Translations under genes and position numbers: made by a program
In this document: positions 1 through 7,945 of the stretch, piece by piece
How the letters are laid out: every line of letters starts with the position of its first letter
How positions within the stretch are numbered: the stretch's first letter is position 1
Notes under the pieces: model-generated
Told to the model about the DNA's origin: nothing
Databases searched by the model: none
What the model saw: only the letters and a program-made list of their open reading frames with translations
NCBI GenBank assembly: GCA_026419835.1
Contig: JAOAKQ010000001.1
Coordinates: 276,648 to 340,647 of the forward strand
Source of the DNA: Sulfolobales archaeon
GTDB taxonomy: Archaea > Thermoproteota > Thermoprotei_A > Sulfolobales > NBVN01
DNA: 64,000 nucleotides
Direction of reading: 5' to 3'

Positions 1-19
1 GAGTACTTGTGTATTATTC

Positions 20-40
20 TGTGTACACATATATACTTAT
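20..40 (+). promoter_or_regulatory. Palindrome plus TATA-like box upstream of first gene
   Basis: A perfect 10-base palindrome (TGTGTACACA, 20-29) runs straight into an AT-rich TATA-like stretch (ATATATACTTAT) about 25-35 bases before the GTG start at 65. The position fits a TATA box with an overlapping operator or BRE. A purine-rich AGGTGG lies just before the start. No regulator can be assigned. Confidence 0.45.
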
Positions 41-64
41 GCGTAAAGCCAGCTAGGTGGTTTA

Positions 65-640
65 GTGTCTAGTAGGAGATTTGTAGCTCTACCTGAGAAG
101 CTTCTATCTGAAGCCGTTAAGATCGCTGAGAAGATCGGCATTCCGTATACAGCGCTAATTGAGAAAATTCTATCTGAAGTACTTAAGGTACTTAAACACA
201 AGAAGAATCTGCTCGAGTCTCTGTCTGCGATAGACGCTTTCGACGATATTAGGAGATTGAGTGGTATGGTTCTACCAGTGAGCGTCGCGAAGGAGTTACT
301 GAAGGAGTTGGACCGCGAGAAGCTGTCTAGAGTATGTCGAGAACTAGATAGAATGGCCTCTTGGTACGCTGAGCTAGGTAAGGTCAAGAGGTCAGTAAAT
401 CCCACCGAGATAGGTACTTCCCTCACGCTCTGGATTCCCGGAGTTAACGTGGATGTCGTTAGAGAGGGGGAGGACAGCTATAAGTTCGTCGTTAGTTCAG
501 TTAACTTCACCGAGGAACTACTAGAGCTTTCTAGGTGTATAGCCGAGGGACTGGTCAGAGGCTACGGTTTAGATAGCTACGAGCTCCACGCAGAGCCCTC
601 GGTCCTAGTTCTGAGGGTAGGTGGTTTAAGTGAGGAGTAG
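65..640 (+). CDS. Uncharacterised archaeal protein, paralogue of the next gene
   Basis: A 191-residue protein that I cannot assign to a named family. Residues about 5-45 form two amphipathic helices after a short strand-like start, reminiscent of the ribbon-helix-helix layout that is clearer in the next gene. The C-terminal third (FVVSSVNFTEELLEL, then VLVLRVGG) matches the same region of the next gene in pattern, so the two look like tandem duplicates. It starts at GTG 65, preceded by AGGTGG. It overlaps the next gene by 11 bases, so the two are probably co-transcribed and translationally coupled. A DNA-binding or regulatory role is only a guess. Confidence 0.6.
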   Translation: MSSRRFVALPEKLLSEAVKIAEKIGIPYTALIEKILSEVLKVLKHKKNLLESLSAIDAFDDIRRLSGMVLPVSVAKELLKELDREKLSRVCRELDRMASWYAELGKVKRSVNPTEIGTSLTLWIPGVNVDVVREGEDSYKFVVSSVNFTEELLELSRCIAEGLVRGYGLDSYELHAEPSVLVLRVGGLSEE

Positions 641-1124
641 GAGGACTCTAGGTGTTGATCTAGAGCTAGCTGAAGAGCTAAAGAAGATAGCTAGGTCTAG
701 AGGTATGAGTCTAGCCAGCTACTTGAGGATGCTATTCGAAGAGGTCATTAATACGGAGAGAAGCGGCTACTTCGCTCCGGGAGTTCTAAGAGAGAAGAGG
801 GTGGAGTTGGCGCTCACAAAACTCGGGTTCTCCTACGTACCTCTAGAGCTGCTAGACGCTCAATCGCTCACACCAGAGTACGCAGAAGCTCTAGGAGTGA
901 AGCTAGCTACGGTGATTAGCGAACTAGGCATCAACTGCGAAGAGGTGATCGAGAAGATATCCCTAAGCAATGGGATAGGCGTACTCCAAGAAAACACCGT
1001 AATTCTCATCCCCTCATCGGGACCGAAGGAAATTCTGAGGCGATTTCTCGTAGGTTTAGCCAGGGGAAGCTCTCTCAGGATCTCGGCGACGGGCAGTCTC
1101 GTTATAGTAAGAACTTCGAGATAA
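630..1124 (+). CDS. RHH-like N-terminal small protein, tandem paralogue
   Basis: 164 residues. Residues 5-45 (strand LGVDLELAEELKKIA, turn, helix SLASYLRMLFEEV) look like a ribbon-helix-helix (CopG/Arc-type) dimerisation and DNA-binding unit. The rest is an unassigned alpha/beta domain ending in a strand pair (TVILIPS and SLVIVRTS). The start is GTG 630, inside the end of the upstream gene. No operator or toxin partner is visible, so a toxin-antitoxin reading is not supported. It could be an autoregulator of this two-gene unit. The fold call rests on pattern only. Confidence 0.55.
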   Translation: MRSRRTLGVDLELAEELKKIARSRGMSLASYLRMLFEEVINTERSGYFAPGVLREKRVELALTKLGFSYVPLELLDAQSLTPEYAEALGVKLATVISELGINCEEVIEKISLSNGIGVLQENTVILIPSSGPKEILRRFLVGLARGSSLRISATGSLVIVRTSR

Positions 1125-1201
1125 TCTCGGTACCCCCGGCTCACTTTCCTTGAATAGACTGCGGAATTTTGTAGGTAGCTGAAACTAAAGGAGGGGGCTC
1201 C

Positions 1202-1583
1202 GTGTCTTCGAAGTACAGCTACGTAGATTGGGGAACACTCCACAGCCTAGTAGCTAAGCTAGCTCTAGCTGTAAACAGGAACTACATCCCACAGGTTATC
1301 GTCGGAGCTCTTAGGGGTGGGTATGTTGTTGCTAGACTGCTCTCCGACTTCTTGGATATAGAGGAGCTAGCTGTAATCGGAGTTAGATTCTATAAGGGCG
1401 TTGGCGAGGAGGTGAGAAGCCCGTGATAACCGTTCCGGTAGTTCACGACGCTAGAAGTAAGGACGTCCTGGTAGTAGATGATGTTGCTGATACCGGTAGA
1501 ACTCCGGAGACGGGTTGGTGGTAGGAGGAGGATACCGCAACGTGAAGTTGAGCGTTCAATGGGAATCGTTAGACCAGATGTGA
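1202..1583 (+). pseudogene. Frameshifted purine/xanthine phosphoribosyltransferase
   Basis: The reading frame from GTG 1202 gives a normal phosphoribosyltransferase N-terminus (VGALRGGYVVARLLSDFL, then VGVRFYKGVGE) and stops at 1426. The PRPP-binding loop (VLVVDDVADTGRT) follows in another frame from 1423 and stops after GRTPETGWW. A third frame then continues with LVVGGGYRNVKLSVQ and stops at 1583. At least two single-base shifts are needed to rebuild one protein. The family salvages guanine, hypoxanthine or xanthine. Either the gene is decaying or the assembly has indels here. An intact copy may exist elsewhere. Confidence 0.75.
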
Positions 1584-1593
1584 GTAAACTAGT

Positions 1594-2688
1594 TCAGCAA
1601 ATTCTAGGTGTGAGTAGCGGGGATGGCTCAACTAGAGTGTAGCCACCTATCTCAGTTCTAGCTACGACCCTACCCCTCAGGAACTCTATCGATGGCTCGA
1701 CGACTTCTCCAACCACGGAAGCATCGGGATACCCGAGACTGCGCACGAGTTCCAGAACCTCCGGGTAGACCTCTCTCGGCACGGCGAGAACGGCTACTCC
1801 TTCAGATGCTGAGTTAATTGGGTCTACCCCGAGTAGCTCCAGGAACTTTCTCGTGGGTTCGCGAACCGGTATGGAGTCTCTATCCACCACCACAGCTAGG
1901 TCGGTTCCTCTAACCCACTCGTACAGAACCGATGCGAGACCTCCTCGAGTAGGGTCTCTCGCTGCGTGAATAAGCTCCCCGAACTTGCCTATCAGCGGGA
2001 GCATTAGGTCGTGTAGAGGCCTCGCATCGCTAGCAAGACCGACGACCTTATCTAGTAGACCTAGCTGAGCGGCCGCTATAACAGCTCCGTGGTCCGCTAT
2101 AGGTCCTGAAACTATCACCACGTCGCCAGCTCTTATCCTACGGTCTATTAGGGGGTTCCTAGTTAGCCCTATACCGGATGATGTAACTACGATGCCGTCT
2201 ATAGAGCCCTTGGGCATCACCTTAAAGTCCCCCCCGACTACGTAGGCACCCGCTAGGGCGGCCGTAGATGCGAACGACTCGACCACCTCCTCAACTAGGC
2301 TCTCGCTAACCCCCTCTTCAACCACTATAGCATCGACAAGTGCTAGGGGCTTCGCACCCATCATTAAGAGGTCGTTTATGGTTCCGGAGGCCGCTAGCTT
2401 CCCTATATCACCCCCGGGGAACTTCGGGGGTTTCACCGTGTATGAGTCTATCGTGAAAACTAGGTACGTACCTCCACCTATGTCTATAGCGGCACCATCG
2501 TCCATGTAGTCCAGTCCGTAGCCTCCGGGAGTGCTTCGCACGCTCGGCGGTATCTTAGCGGCTATGTACTTAGCTATGAACTCAGACATCTCCAAACCTC
2601 CAGCTCCGTGCTCTATTCTAATCACACTAAATCCCACACTAGCAGAAGTCTCGCGCGTAATAAGTTTTGATGTAGAAAATCCGTCCAC
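1594..2688 (-). CDS. hypE: Hydrogenase maturation protein HypE
   Basis: HypE dehydrates a carbamoyl group placed on its C-terminal cysteine by HypF, making the thiocyanate that becomes the cyanide ligands of [NiFe]-hydrogenase. The 364-residue protein has the PurM-like ATP-binding fold: EHGAGGLEM near residue 26, then GASGTINDLLMMGAKP-type and VGGDFKVM motifs. It ends exactly in the diagnostic PRIC, whose last residue is the acceptor cysteine. The extra 20 residues before FSVIRIEHG suggest that translation may start further in. No other hyp gene or hydrogenase subunit lies in the window. Confidence 0.93.
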   Translation of the reverse strand: MDGFSTSKLITRETSASVGFSVIRIEHGAGGLEMSEFIAKYIAAKIPPSVRSTPGGYGLDYMDDGAAIDIGGGTYLVFTIDSYTVKPPKFPGGDIGKLAASGTINDLLMMGAKPLALVDAIVVEEGVSESLVEEVVESFASTAALAGAYVVGGDFKVMPKGSIDGIVVTSSGIGLTRNPLIDRRIRAGDVVIVSGPIADHGAVIAAAQLGLLDKVVGLASDARPLHDLMLPLIGKFGELIHAARDPTRGGLASVLYEWVRGTDLAVVVDRDSIPVREPTRKFLELLGVDPINSASEGVAVLAVPREVYPEVLELVRSLGYPDASVVGEVVEPSIEFLRGRVVARTEIGGYTLVEPSPLLTPRIC

Positions 2689-2713
2689 TATCGCAGCTTC
2701 GAAGAGAGCTTGA

Positions 2714-3334
2714 CTAGGGGTCCAGAATCTTCAGCACTGCGTTTACTAGAGCTTTAGCGCAGGTTCCCCCGTTTCTGTAGCATATTGAGAGCACCAGTAC
2801 GTCATCCTCACTACAGCTTCTAACAGCTATATCTCTAAGAACTCCCTCAGCTTTCTCCAAGCCACCACTTACAGGCATTACTGGAGTTTCGCCGCAGTAT
2901 ATTATGATAGCTCCCTCAGCCCCCTCTCTAACTACCTGGTCTCTCAGTTTTAGGTAACCTATCTTCTCGCTAAGCTCTCTAAACTTCCTCAATACCGCTC
3001 CGTAGGCTTCACAGCTACCGCATAGAGACCCTACGTCTACCGGGCCGAGGAGGTCTACTACCTGCTTTAGATACTCAACCACCTCCCTACCTTCTTCAGT
3101 TAGAAGTACTCCGGCAGCTCTATCCACATCTACGAGCCCTCCCAGCTTCATTCTCCTAACTAGAGTTTTCACCGATGCCTCACCCAGTGAGAGGCGTTTT
3201 GCGAGCGCTAACCTACCGATAGGTGCCTCTAGGTAGAGGCTCACTAAAGCCGCGTACACGTGGTAGACCTCGAATGAAGGTCTAACACCACCAACTGGCT
3301 CGGAAACCTTCTTCAACTTACTCAGTAGGCTCAT
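2714..3334 (-). CDS. wHTH regulator-like protein, DUF4443 family
   Basis: 206 residues. Residues about 20-90 are a winged helix (APIGRLALAKRLSLGEASVKTLVRRMKLGGLVD, cut here by family pattern rather than measured edges) followed by LLTEEGREVVEYL. The C-terminal part has CGSC near residue 105 and an alpha/beta domain typical of archaeal DUF4443 proteins. It overlaps the upstream phosphoesterase gene by 4 bases, so the pair is one operon. A transcription-factor role is inferred from the wHTH. The ligand of the C-terminal domain is unknown. Confidence 0.65.
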   Translation of the reverse strand: MSLLSKLKKVSEPVGGVRPSFEVYHVYAALVSLYLEAPIGRLALAKRLSLGEASVKTLVRRMKLGGLVDVDRAAGVLLTEEGREVVEYLKQVVDLLGPVDVGSLCGSCEAYGAVLRKFRELSEKIGYLKLRDQVVREGAEGAIIIYCGETPVMPVSGGLEKAEGVLRDIAVRSCSEDDVLVLSICYRNGGTCAKALVNAVLKILDP

Positions 3335-4077
3335 CGCTTAGAGTCCCCGCTAGCTCGAAGCAGTCTAGCCCTGGGAGCTACGGTTAAGTAGGTTACACTC
3401 TTTCTAGCCGGTAGGGATACGTTGTACACCCTAGTTAAACCTATCGTGGTCTCGGTTACCGTAGCGTTGTGCGCGTGTGCGTGAATAGCTAGATCGGGCT
3501 TAGTCTCCCGTATCACCTCCTCCAGATGCCTGCAGCCCATGTACGGGTATATCTTCTCAGGCTCACCTCTAATCGTCTGGTACGTTGGAGCGTAGTGGGT
3601 TAGGAGCACTGTTACGTCGGCCACCCTATTAACTTCCTCGATGAGCTTTCTCAGAACTCCAACTCTCCTCCTGTACACACTCTCGAGCTGGGGCATGTTC
3701 TTACTCTGCCAGTAGGTTAGTTTATCGAGAGATCCCCTACTACCAACAATTCCTATGGGGATGCTCCCCGCCTTCAGAACCGTTACCGAATCGTTCAACC
3801 ATACTACGTAGTTGAAGTTCTTAATTAGGTAGTCCTCTACTTCGTGGTACTCGTCGTTACCGAAAACCGAGACTACTGGGACGTCCTTAAATCTCGATGT
3901 TACCTCTCTCAACACCAGCTCCATACCGCTGACATCCCCTCTATCAATAATATCGCCAGCTAGGAGAATTGCGTGAATATCGTCTGGTGGAACAGTTCTT
4001 AGAGAAGCTCTTAGAATACCGAGATGCTGAACTCCGTGAACATCTCCGAAAGCCAGTAACCTCGCTATTGAAGCCAT
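3331..4077 (-). CDS. Calcineurin-like metallophosphoesterase
   Basis: 248 residues with the full metallophosphoesterase motif series: FGDVHG (residues about 10-15), GDIIDRGD (about 41-48), FGNDEYH (GNxxH-type variant, about 72), a LLTHYAP histidine (about 157), and HAHAHN (about 201). These bind a di-metal centre that hydrolyses phosphomono- or diesters. The substrate cannot be told. The third motif reads GNDE rather than GNH[DE], a common archaeal variant. The gene is first in a two-gene operon with the DUF4443 gene and starts at ATG 4077. Confidence 0.85.
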   Translation of the reverse strand: MASIARLLAFGDVHGVQHLGILRASLRTVPPDDIHAILLAGDIIDRGDVSGMELVLREVTSRFKDVPVVSVFGNDEYHEVEDYLIKNFNYVVWLNDSVTVLKAGSIPIGIVGSRGSLDKLTYWQSKNMPQLESVYRRRVGVLRKLIEEVNRVADVTVLLTHYAPTYQTIRGEPEKIYPYMGCRHLEEVIRETKPDLAIHAHAHNATVTETTIGLTRVYNVSLPARKSVTYLTVAPRARLLRASGDSKR

Positions 4078-4132
4078 GCTCCCTCTTCATAAGCAGTGTA
4101 AAGCTTAAAAACAGTGCGTAAAGTCCTCGAGG

Positions 4133-4357
4133 GTGCTGCCGCTGGTTAAGCTAGTTGGAGCTAACGCAGGCGGGCACGTAGGGTGGGCTACTAAGAGGTG
4201 CAGGATATGCTCTAAGAGTCTAGTAGTTGGTGAAGACACTGTATACCAGTGCTCCAACTGCTCCACTAAGTACGGTGCCTACTTCTGCTCGAGCGACACT
4301 AAAGTGCTTCACCACAGATGCCCCTACTGCAAGCAGCCGCTAGAACCCGCTGTTTAG
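4133..4357 (+). CDS. Small zinc-ribbon/RING-like protein
   Basis: 74 residues with four Cys pairs or triads: CRIC, CSNC, YFCSSD and CPYC, plus a HH before the last pair, giving a cross-brace-like arrangement for two zinc ions. Similar short proteins are widespread in Crenarchaeota, with function unknown to me. It starts at GTG 4133 after GAGGGTG. The segment VGWATKRC resembles the usual start region, so the first 15 residues may be untranslated or family-specific. It is alone on this strand between divergent and damaged genes. Confidence 0.6.
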   Translation: MLPLVKLVGANAGGHVGWATKRCRICSKSLVVGEDTVYQCSNCSTKYGAYFCSSDTKVLHHRCPYCKQPLEPAV

Positions 4358-4432
4358 TAACCCCAGGTCCTTAACCACGCTTCGCCTAGGTGGAGTCTTC
4401 TAATTGGGAGAGCTAAGCTAGGGTGCTCGCAA

Positions 4433-5233
4433 CTGAATTACAGCGCCAGCGGGAACCGGCTAGAGAGAGAAAAAGTTCAGTGTTTTTACTACGTTCGGAA
4501 AGTAGTTGATGCGGTTGCGGAAGTTCTCTATAGAGAAAAGCCCGACTGCATAGCGCTAAGCGGTGGAGTAGACACCAGCTTACTAGCTGCCGTAGCTACG
4601 GCGATCGGTGTTAAGCTTAGAGCCTACACAGCCGTATACAGAGAAGGTATTCCGAAAGACCTACCGTACGCAGAGTTCGTAGCCAGGAAGCTGGGGCTAG
4701 AGCTGAGATACGTACTCCTAGACCGAGGAGCAGCTGAGTACGCAGCTAGTAAAGTAGTGGAGTGCCTAGGAACTGAGAGCATTAACACCTACAGTGATGG
4801 AGGTTGTGTTGAAATAAGAAACGACGTAGTGTTCTACAGTGTCCTCCAGGAAGCTCAGCGAGACGGGTGCTTGCGTACAGTTGTTGGATCCGGGGGTGAC
4901 GAGGCTTTCGCCGGCTACGGCTTCATGCTCAAATTACCTAGCTCAGAGCTAGATAGAGCTATACGTAGAATGATCGACGGAAGGTTCCCGGAAGTTCAGA
5001 TAGCTAGATGCCTCGGCCTAGTGGTTGTAGCTCCCTACCTAGACCCAAAGGTCGTTGAAGTAGCCCTAAGAATCCCGGTGGACTGTCTAAGAACTACGCA
5101 GATGCTCGGAAAGGAGGTTCTTAGAGCTGCACTAGAGGAACTAGGCTTCTACCCAGTAGCCACCAGACCCAAGACACCGGCAGAGGAAGGTTCTGGAACG
5201 AAGTCCTTCTGTAGGTCCATATACGATACTTAG
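4433..5233 (+). CDS. Asparagine-synthetase-like PP-loop protein, start unresolved
   Basis: The translated frame is open from 4361 to 5233 and encodes an ATP-pyrophosphatase domain: LSGGVDTSLLAA (from about 4553), later VGSGGDEAFAGYG and a C-terminal GKEVLRAALEELGF segment ending KTPAEEGSG. These are asparagine-synthetase C-domain signatures; the glutaminase domain is absent, as in several archaeal stand-alone homologues. There is no ATG, GTG or TTG in frame between the upstream stop (4358) and GTG 4757, which lies after the PP-loop. A rare start (for example CTG 4433 or ATT 4403), an indel, or gene decay would explain this. Coordinates here use CTG 4433 and are uncertain. Confidence 0.55.
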   Translation: MNYSASGNRLEREKVQCFYYVRKVVDAVAEVLYREKPDCIALSGGVDTSLLAAVATAIGVKLRAYTAVYREGIPKDLPYAEFVARKLGLELRYVLLDRGAAEYAASKVVECLGTESINTYSDGGCVEIRNDVVFYSVLQEAQRDGCLRTVVGSGGDEAFAGYGFMLKLPSSELDRAIRRMIDGRFPEVQIARCLGLVVVAPYLDPKVVEVALRIPVDCLRTTQMLGKEVLRAALEELGFYPVATRPKTPAEEGSGTKSFCRSIYDT

Positions 5234-5331
5234 CTTTCAGTTCTATCGTTTAGATTCTTCTATGTTTTATTATCTGAGGATTTATAAGTTTTATCTTGGG
5301 AGTAGTCTACATAGAAGGCCACCTGAAGTAA

Positions 5332-5677
5332 ATGGAGAGAATAGTCGGTAGAGTCGGTACTAAACTCGTCGAACCTTTATGGAGGCGGGACCCTACGGAC
5401 CTATTATGTGAATTATGCGAAGAAGTAACATCCAGAGTTGAACTTCTCTTAATAGGTTCTCTAAAATCTATTAGAGAGTAGTCAGGTAGCGCTATATCTC
5501 GCGAAAAATGTGGACCTCTTCATCAATTCCATGAAGAAGTTGGAGTTAGACCTGCTGGGGGAGCGAGGCGAGTACCACACACTCGTACTCAGCAGCTCTC
5601 TCCATAGGTCGAAGCTTTCAGTTAAAGTAGTTGGCGCTCTAGAGTACGGCGATTACGAGATCCTGGTGGCCGGGTAG
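5332..5677 (+). pseudogene. Remnant of diphthine-ammonia ligase (Dph6/DUF71)
   Basis: Two frames hold recognisable pieces of the C-terminal half of Dph6, the enzyme that amidates diphthine to diphthamide on aEF2. Frame one (ATG 5332 to stop 5479) reads GTKLVEPLWRRDPTDLL and LLLIGSL. Frame two (5489-5677) reads NVDLFINSMKKLELDLLG then GERGEYHTLVLSSSL and ends VVGALEYGDYEILVAG. The family consensus has PLWGRD and GEGGE[FY]xTLV at these places. The N-terminal PP-loop with SGGKDS is absent upstream, so the fragment is both truncated and frameshifted. About 100 AT-rich bases precede it. Confidence 0.7.
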
Positions 5678-5703
5678 AGAAGCTAGACTTCAAATCGAGT
5701 ATG

Positions 5704-5717
5704 TTCTATATATTTGG
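5704..5717 (+). promoter_or_regulatory. TATA-like box of the cobamide operon
   Basis: TTCTATATATTTGG lies about 30-40 bases before the first usable start (TTG 5746) of the six-gene cobamide cluster and is the only strongly AT-rich segment there. No cobalamin-riboswitch-like conserved box is visible between 5677 and 5746. Confidence 0.5.
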
Positions 5718-5745
5718 ATAGCCTATACATACGGCTGGATCCGCG

Positions 5746-6852
5746 TTGAAGCGAGCTCCACTTGTAGTTTTAGGCGAGAGAAGTTCGTGGGAAAGGTTCG
5801 TTGAGCGAGGTTTAGGTAAGGTCGTAGCCGCATACTTCATAGCGTCAACTAAGGTGTCCACCATACCGGGAATGAGTCTCGCGGGGGCTACCCCAGAGCT
5901 CACACTCTACACTCCAGCTCTAGATGTGGAGTACCTAGTTCTCGGTAAACCCAGGAGAATGAATGTGGTTCCAACGACACCGGAAGGAATACCTACGCCG
6001 GCACTGCTCACGCGCGTAGCTCTAGGTCTAGCTAAGATACCCTACGTGGTAGTTGATTGCGGGAGCTACGTAGACCCCCTCATACCGCACGTAGATATCG
6101 GTGGTAGGGTTGTTGGGGGTAGGATAGATGTGGAGGACGCCCTCCCGGAGGGAGCGGCTCCGGAGCTCTTCGAGAACTCCCGCACTCTGGGAAGGATGCT
6201 GGGCTCCGAGGACCTGCTTTTAGTCCTTGGTGAGTCAATGCCTGGGGGAACTACGACAGCTATGGCTATTATGGAGTCACTGGGGTATAGAGCTACCGGT
6301 AGGGTTAGTAGTGCGTTCCCGAGAAATCCCCACGAACTGAAGAAGGCTGTTCTGGAGAAGGCCGTAGCTAGAGTTGGGAAGAGCCTACCGCTCCGCGACG
6401 TCTTCGAGGCTGTTACTCACTTCGGAGACCCTCTACACGTATCTCTCGCAGGTTTCTTAGCTGGTGCTCTAGAAGCTGGGTCTAGAGTTCTCCTAGCTGG
6501 GGGAACTCAGATGTGCTCTGTTCTAGCTATAGCTAGGTCCATGGAGGTAGATCTGAGGGGGAGGGTGGCTATAGGTACCACTAGGTGGGTAGTAAAGGAT
6601 GCGAGCTCCGACATTCTAGGCTTAGTCAGGGACATAGCACCCGAAGTACCGGTAGTCTATGTGGACGTTGAGCTTTCAAAAGCTCCCTACTCAGGTCTTC
6701 GAGCATATGAAGAAGGATTCGTCAAAGAGGGGGTTGGTGCTGGTGGAACTATCTTGATTAGTGTACTAACCAGAGACCTAAGCGAGGACGAACTTCTCGA
6801 AGCTGTATACGAAGAGTATGGGAGGATCGTTGGAAATGGTCGGGAAAGCTGA
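5746..6852 (+). CDS. cobT: Archaeal CobT-type nicotinate-nucleotide:base phosphoribosyltransferase
   Basis: 368 residues of the archaeal TIGR00303/UPF0284 branch of CobT, which activates the lower-ligand base to its alpha-ribotide for cobamide assembly. Visible features are the TPEGIPTPA segment, the glycine-rich GESMPGGTTTAMA loop (about residue 165) and LLAGGTQMCSVLA near residue 250. Frame analysis puts a stop at 5719, so the first usable start is TTG 5746; an upstream ATA exists but is unlikely. It is first in an operon whose six genes all overlap. The lower ligand used cannot be read from sequence. Confidence 0.85.
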   Translation: MKRAPLVVLGERSSWERFVERGLGKVVAAYFIASTKVSTIPGMSLAGATPELTLYTPALDVEYLVLGKPRRMNVVPTTPEGIPTPALLTRVALGLAKIPYVVVDCGSYVDPLIPHVDIGGRVVGGRIDVEDALPEGAAPELFENSRTLGRMLGSEDLLLVLGESMPGGTTTAMAIMESLGYRATGRVSSAFPRNPHELKKAVLEKAVARVGKSLPLRDVFEAVTHFGDPLHVSLAGFLAGALEAGSRVLLAGGTQMCSVLAIARSMEVDLRGRVAIGTTRWVVKDASSDILGLVRDIAPEVPVVYVDVELSKAPYSGLRAYEEGFVKEGVGAGGTILISVLTRDLSEDELLEAVYEEYGRIVGNGRES

Positions 6853-7945
6853 GCGTGTTGACGATAGGACCGTCGTTATCTTGTTCGAAGAACCAATGGC
6901 CGTAGTATCAACGCTTCCAGTAGTCTCTAGGAGTGGACTGAGCACTGGACCTGTGGACTCGGTCGTCTTCAGGGAGGTGCGCGAGGAAGAAGTGTATCGA
7001 AATTTAGTGGACTACTACAGAAGGACCATCGACGAGGTTGGTGCTGAGAAAGCTCTAGTAGTTCTAACATCCGCATCACTAAACCAAAAGTTCAGACAGT
7101 TCCACATCGAGGAAGGGAATACCGATATCTACATGACCGTCAGCCTATCTCCAGCTTCGTGCTTAGAATCGAGAGTCTATAAGCCGATATCTATTGGAAC
7201 TATAAATGTGGTAGTTGCGACCGGCGCACCCCTTGTGTATAGCGCTATGGTCGACCTACTGAAGACACTGACAGAGGCTAAGACACTGGCTTCAGTGGAG
7301 TCAATGCTTTACTGCGGGAGTAGAGCCTCGGGCACGGTATCAGATTCAGTATCGGTTCTGCGCCCGGCAGATCTGGAGGGTGCGGTGCTTTTCGCAGGGA
7401 TCTCAACGGATTTCGGAAATACTGTAGCTAGAGTAGTTCACGAACACATAGTTAGTGAGTCGATAAGTAGAGACCTAAGCGAGAAGTTGAAGAACGTTAT
7501 CGGGGTAGACTTAGATACCTTAGAAAACTTGTTCTCTAAAGTCTACGAGATGTACCCTATAGAGGGAGTTAGCACCTCCGAGGCCACCTCTCGCGCGCTC
7601 GAAAGACTTAGAAGAGCTCTATCCGACCCCAACGTGTGGAGCCTGCTCATAGCTGCTAGAGAACTGGATCTACACGGAGCTTCCGGCAGTATACCGGGTC
7701 TTAGTAGAAGTGAGTTTCTAGCAGATAGCAAGAGATTGGTGGCTGACGAGGTTCTAGGTATGGCTCTAGCGGATTACCTAGTGGGTATTAACGGAGTCCT
7801 AACTATGTACTGGATCGAGAGACTTAAGGAGGGAGGTTCACTCAAGTACTGCAGACTCGGTGCTTTCGAAGACGACGTAGTATCGGCACTACTAGCGTTC
7901 ATGGTAGTCAGCGTCATCAGGGAGCTCGGCAATGAGAGAGCGTAG
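6836..7945 (+). CDS. cbiS: CbiS: adenosylcobinamide amidohydrolase fused to alpha-ribazole phosphatase
   Basis: A two-domain cobamide salvage protein of 369 residues. The first 215 or so are CbiZ-like (VVSTLPVVSRSGLSTGPVDS, later TGAPLVYSAMVDLLKT), which cleaves the nucleotide loop of imported cobamides so they can be rebuilt. The remainder is a helical CobZ-like domain (LHGASGSIPG, DEVLGMALADYLVGINGVL), the archaeal alpha-ribazole phosphatase. A longer frame begins at ATG 6818, but GGAGG at 6821-6825 is well placed for ATG 6836, which I chose. It overlaps cobT by 17 bases and cobY by 14. Confidence 0.85.
   Translation: MVGKAERVDDRTVVILFEEPMAVVSTLPVVSRSGLSTGPVDSVVFREVREEEVYRNLVDYYRRTIDEVGAEKALVVLTSASLNQKFRQFHIEEGNTDIYMTVSLSPASCLESRVYKPISIGTINVVVATGAPLVYSAMVDLLKTLTEAKTLASVESMLYCGSRASGTVSDSVSVLRPADLEGAVLFAGISTDFGNTVARVVHEHIVSESISRDLSEKLKNVIGVDLDTLENLFSKVYEMYPIEGVSTSEATSRALERLRRALSDPNVWSLLIAARELDLHGASGSIPGLSRSEFLADSKRLVADEVLGMALADYLVGINGVLTMYWIERLKEGGSLKYCRLGAFEDDVVSALLAFMVVSVIRELGNERA

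Noticed and set aside
5678..5745. Cobalamin riboswitch before the cobamide operon
   Set aside because: Only 68 bases with no B12-box-like sequence; the space is taken by a TATA-like box.
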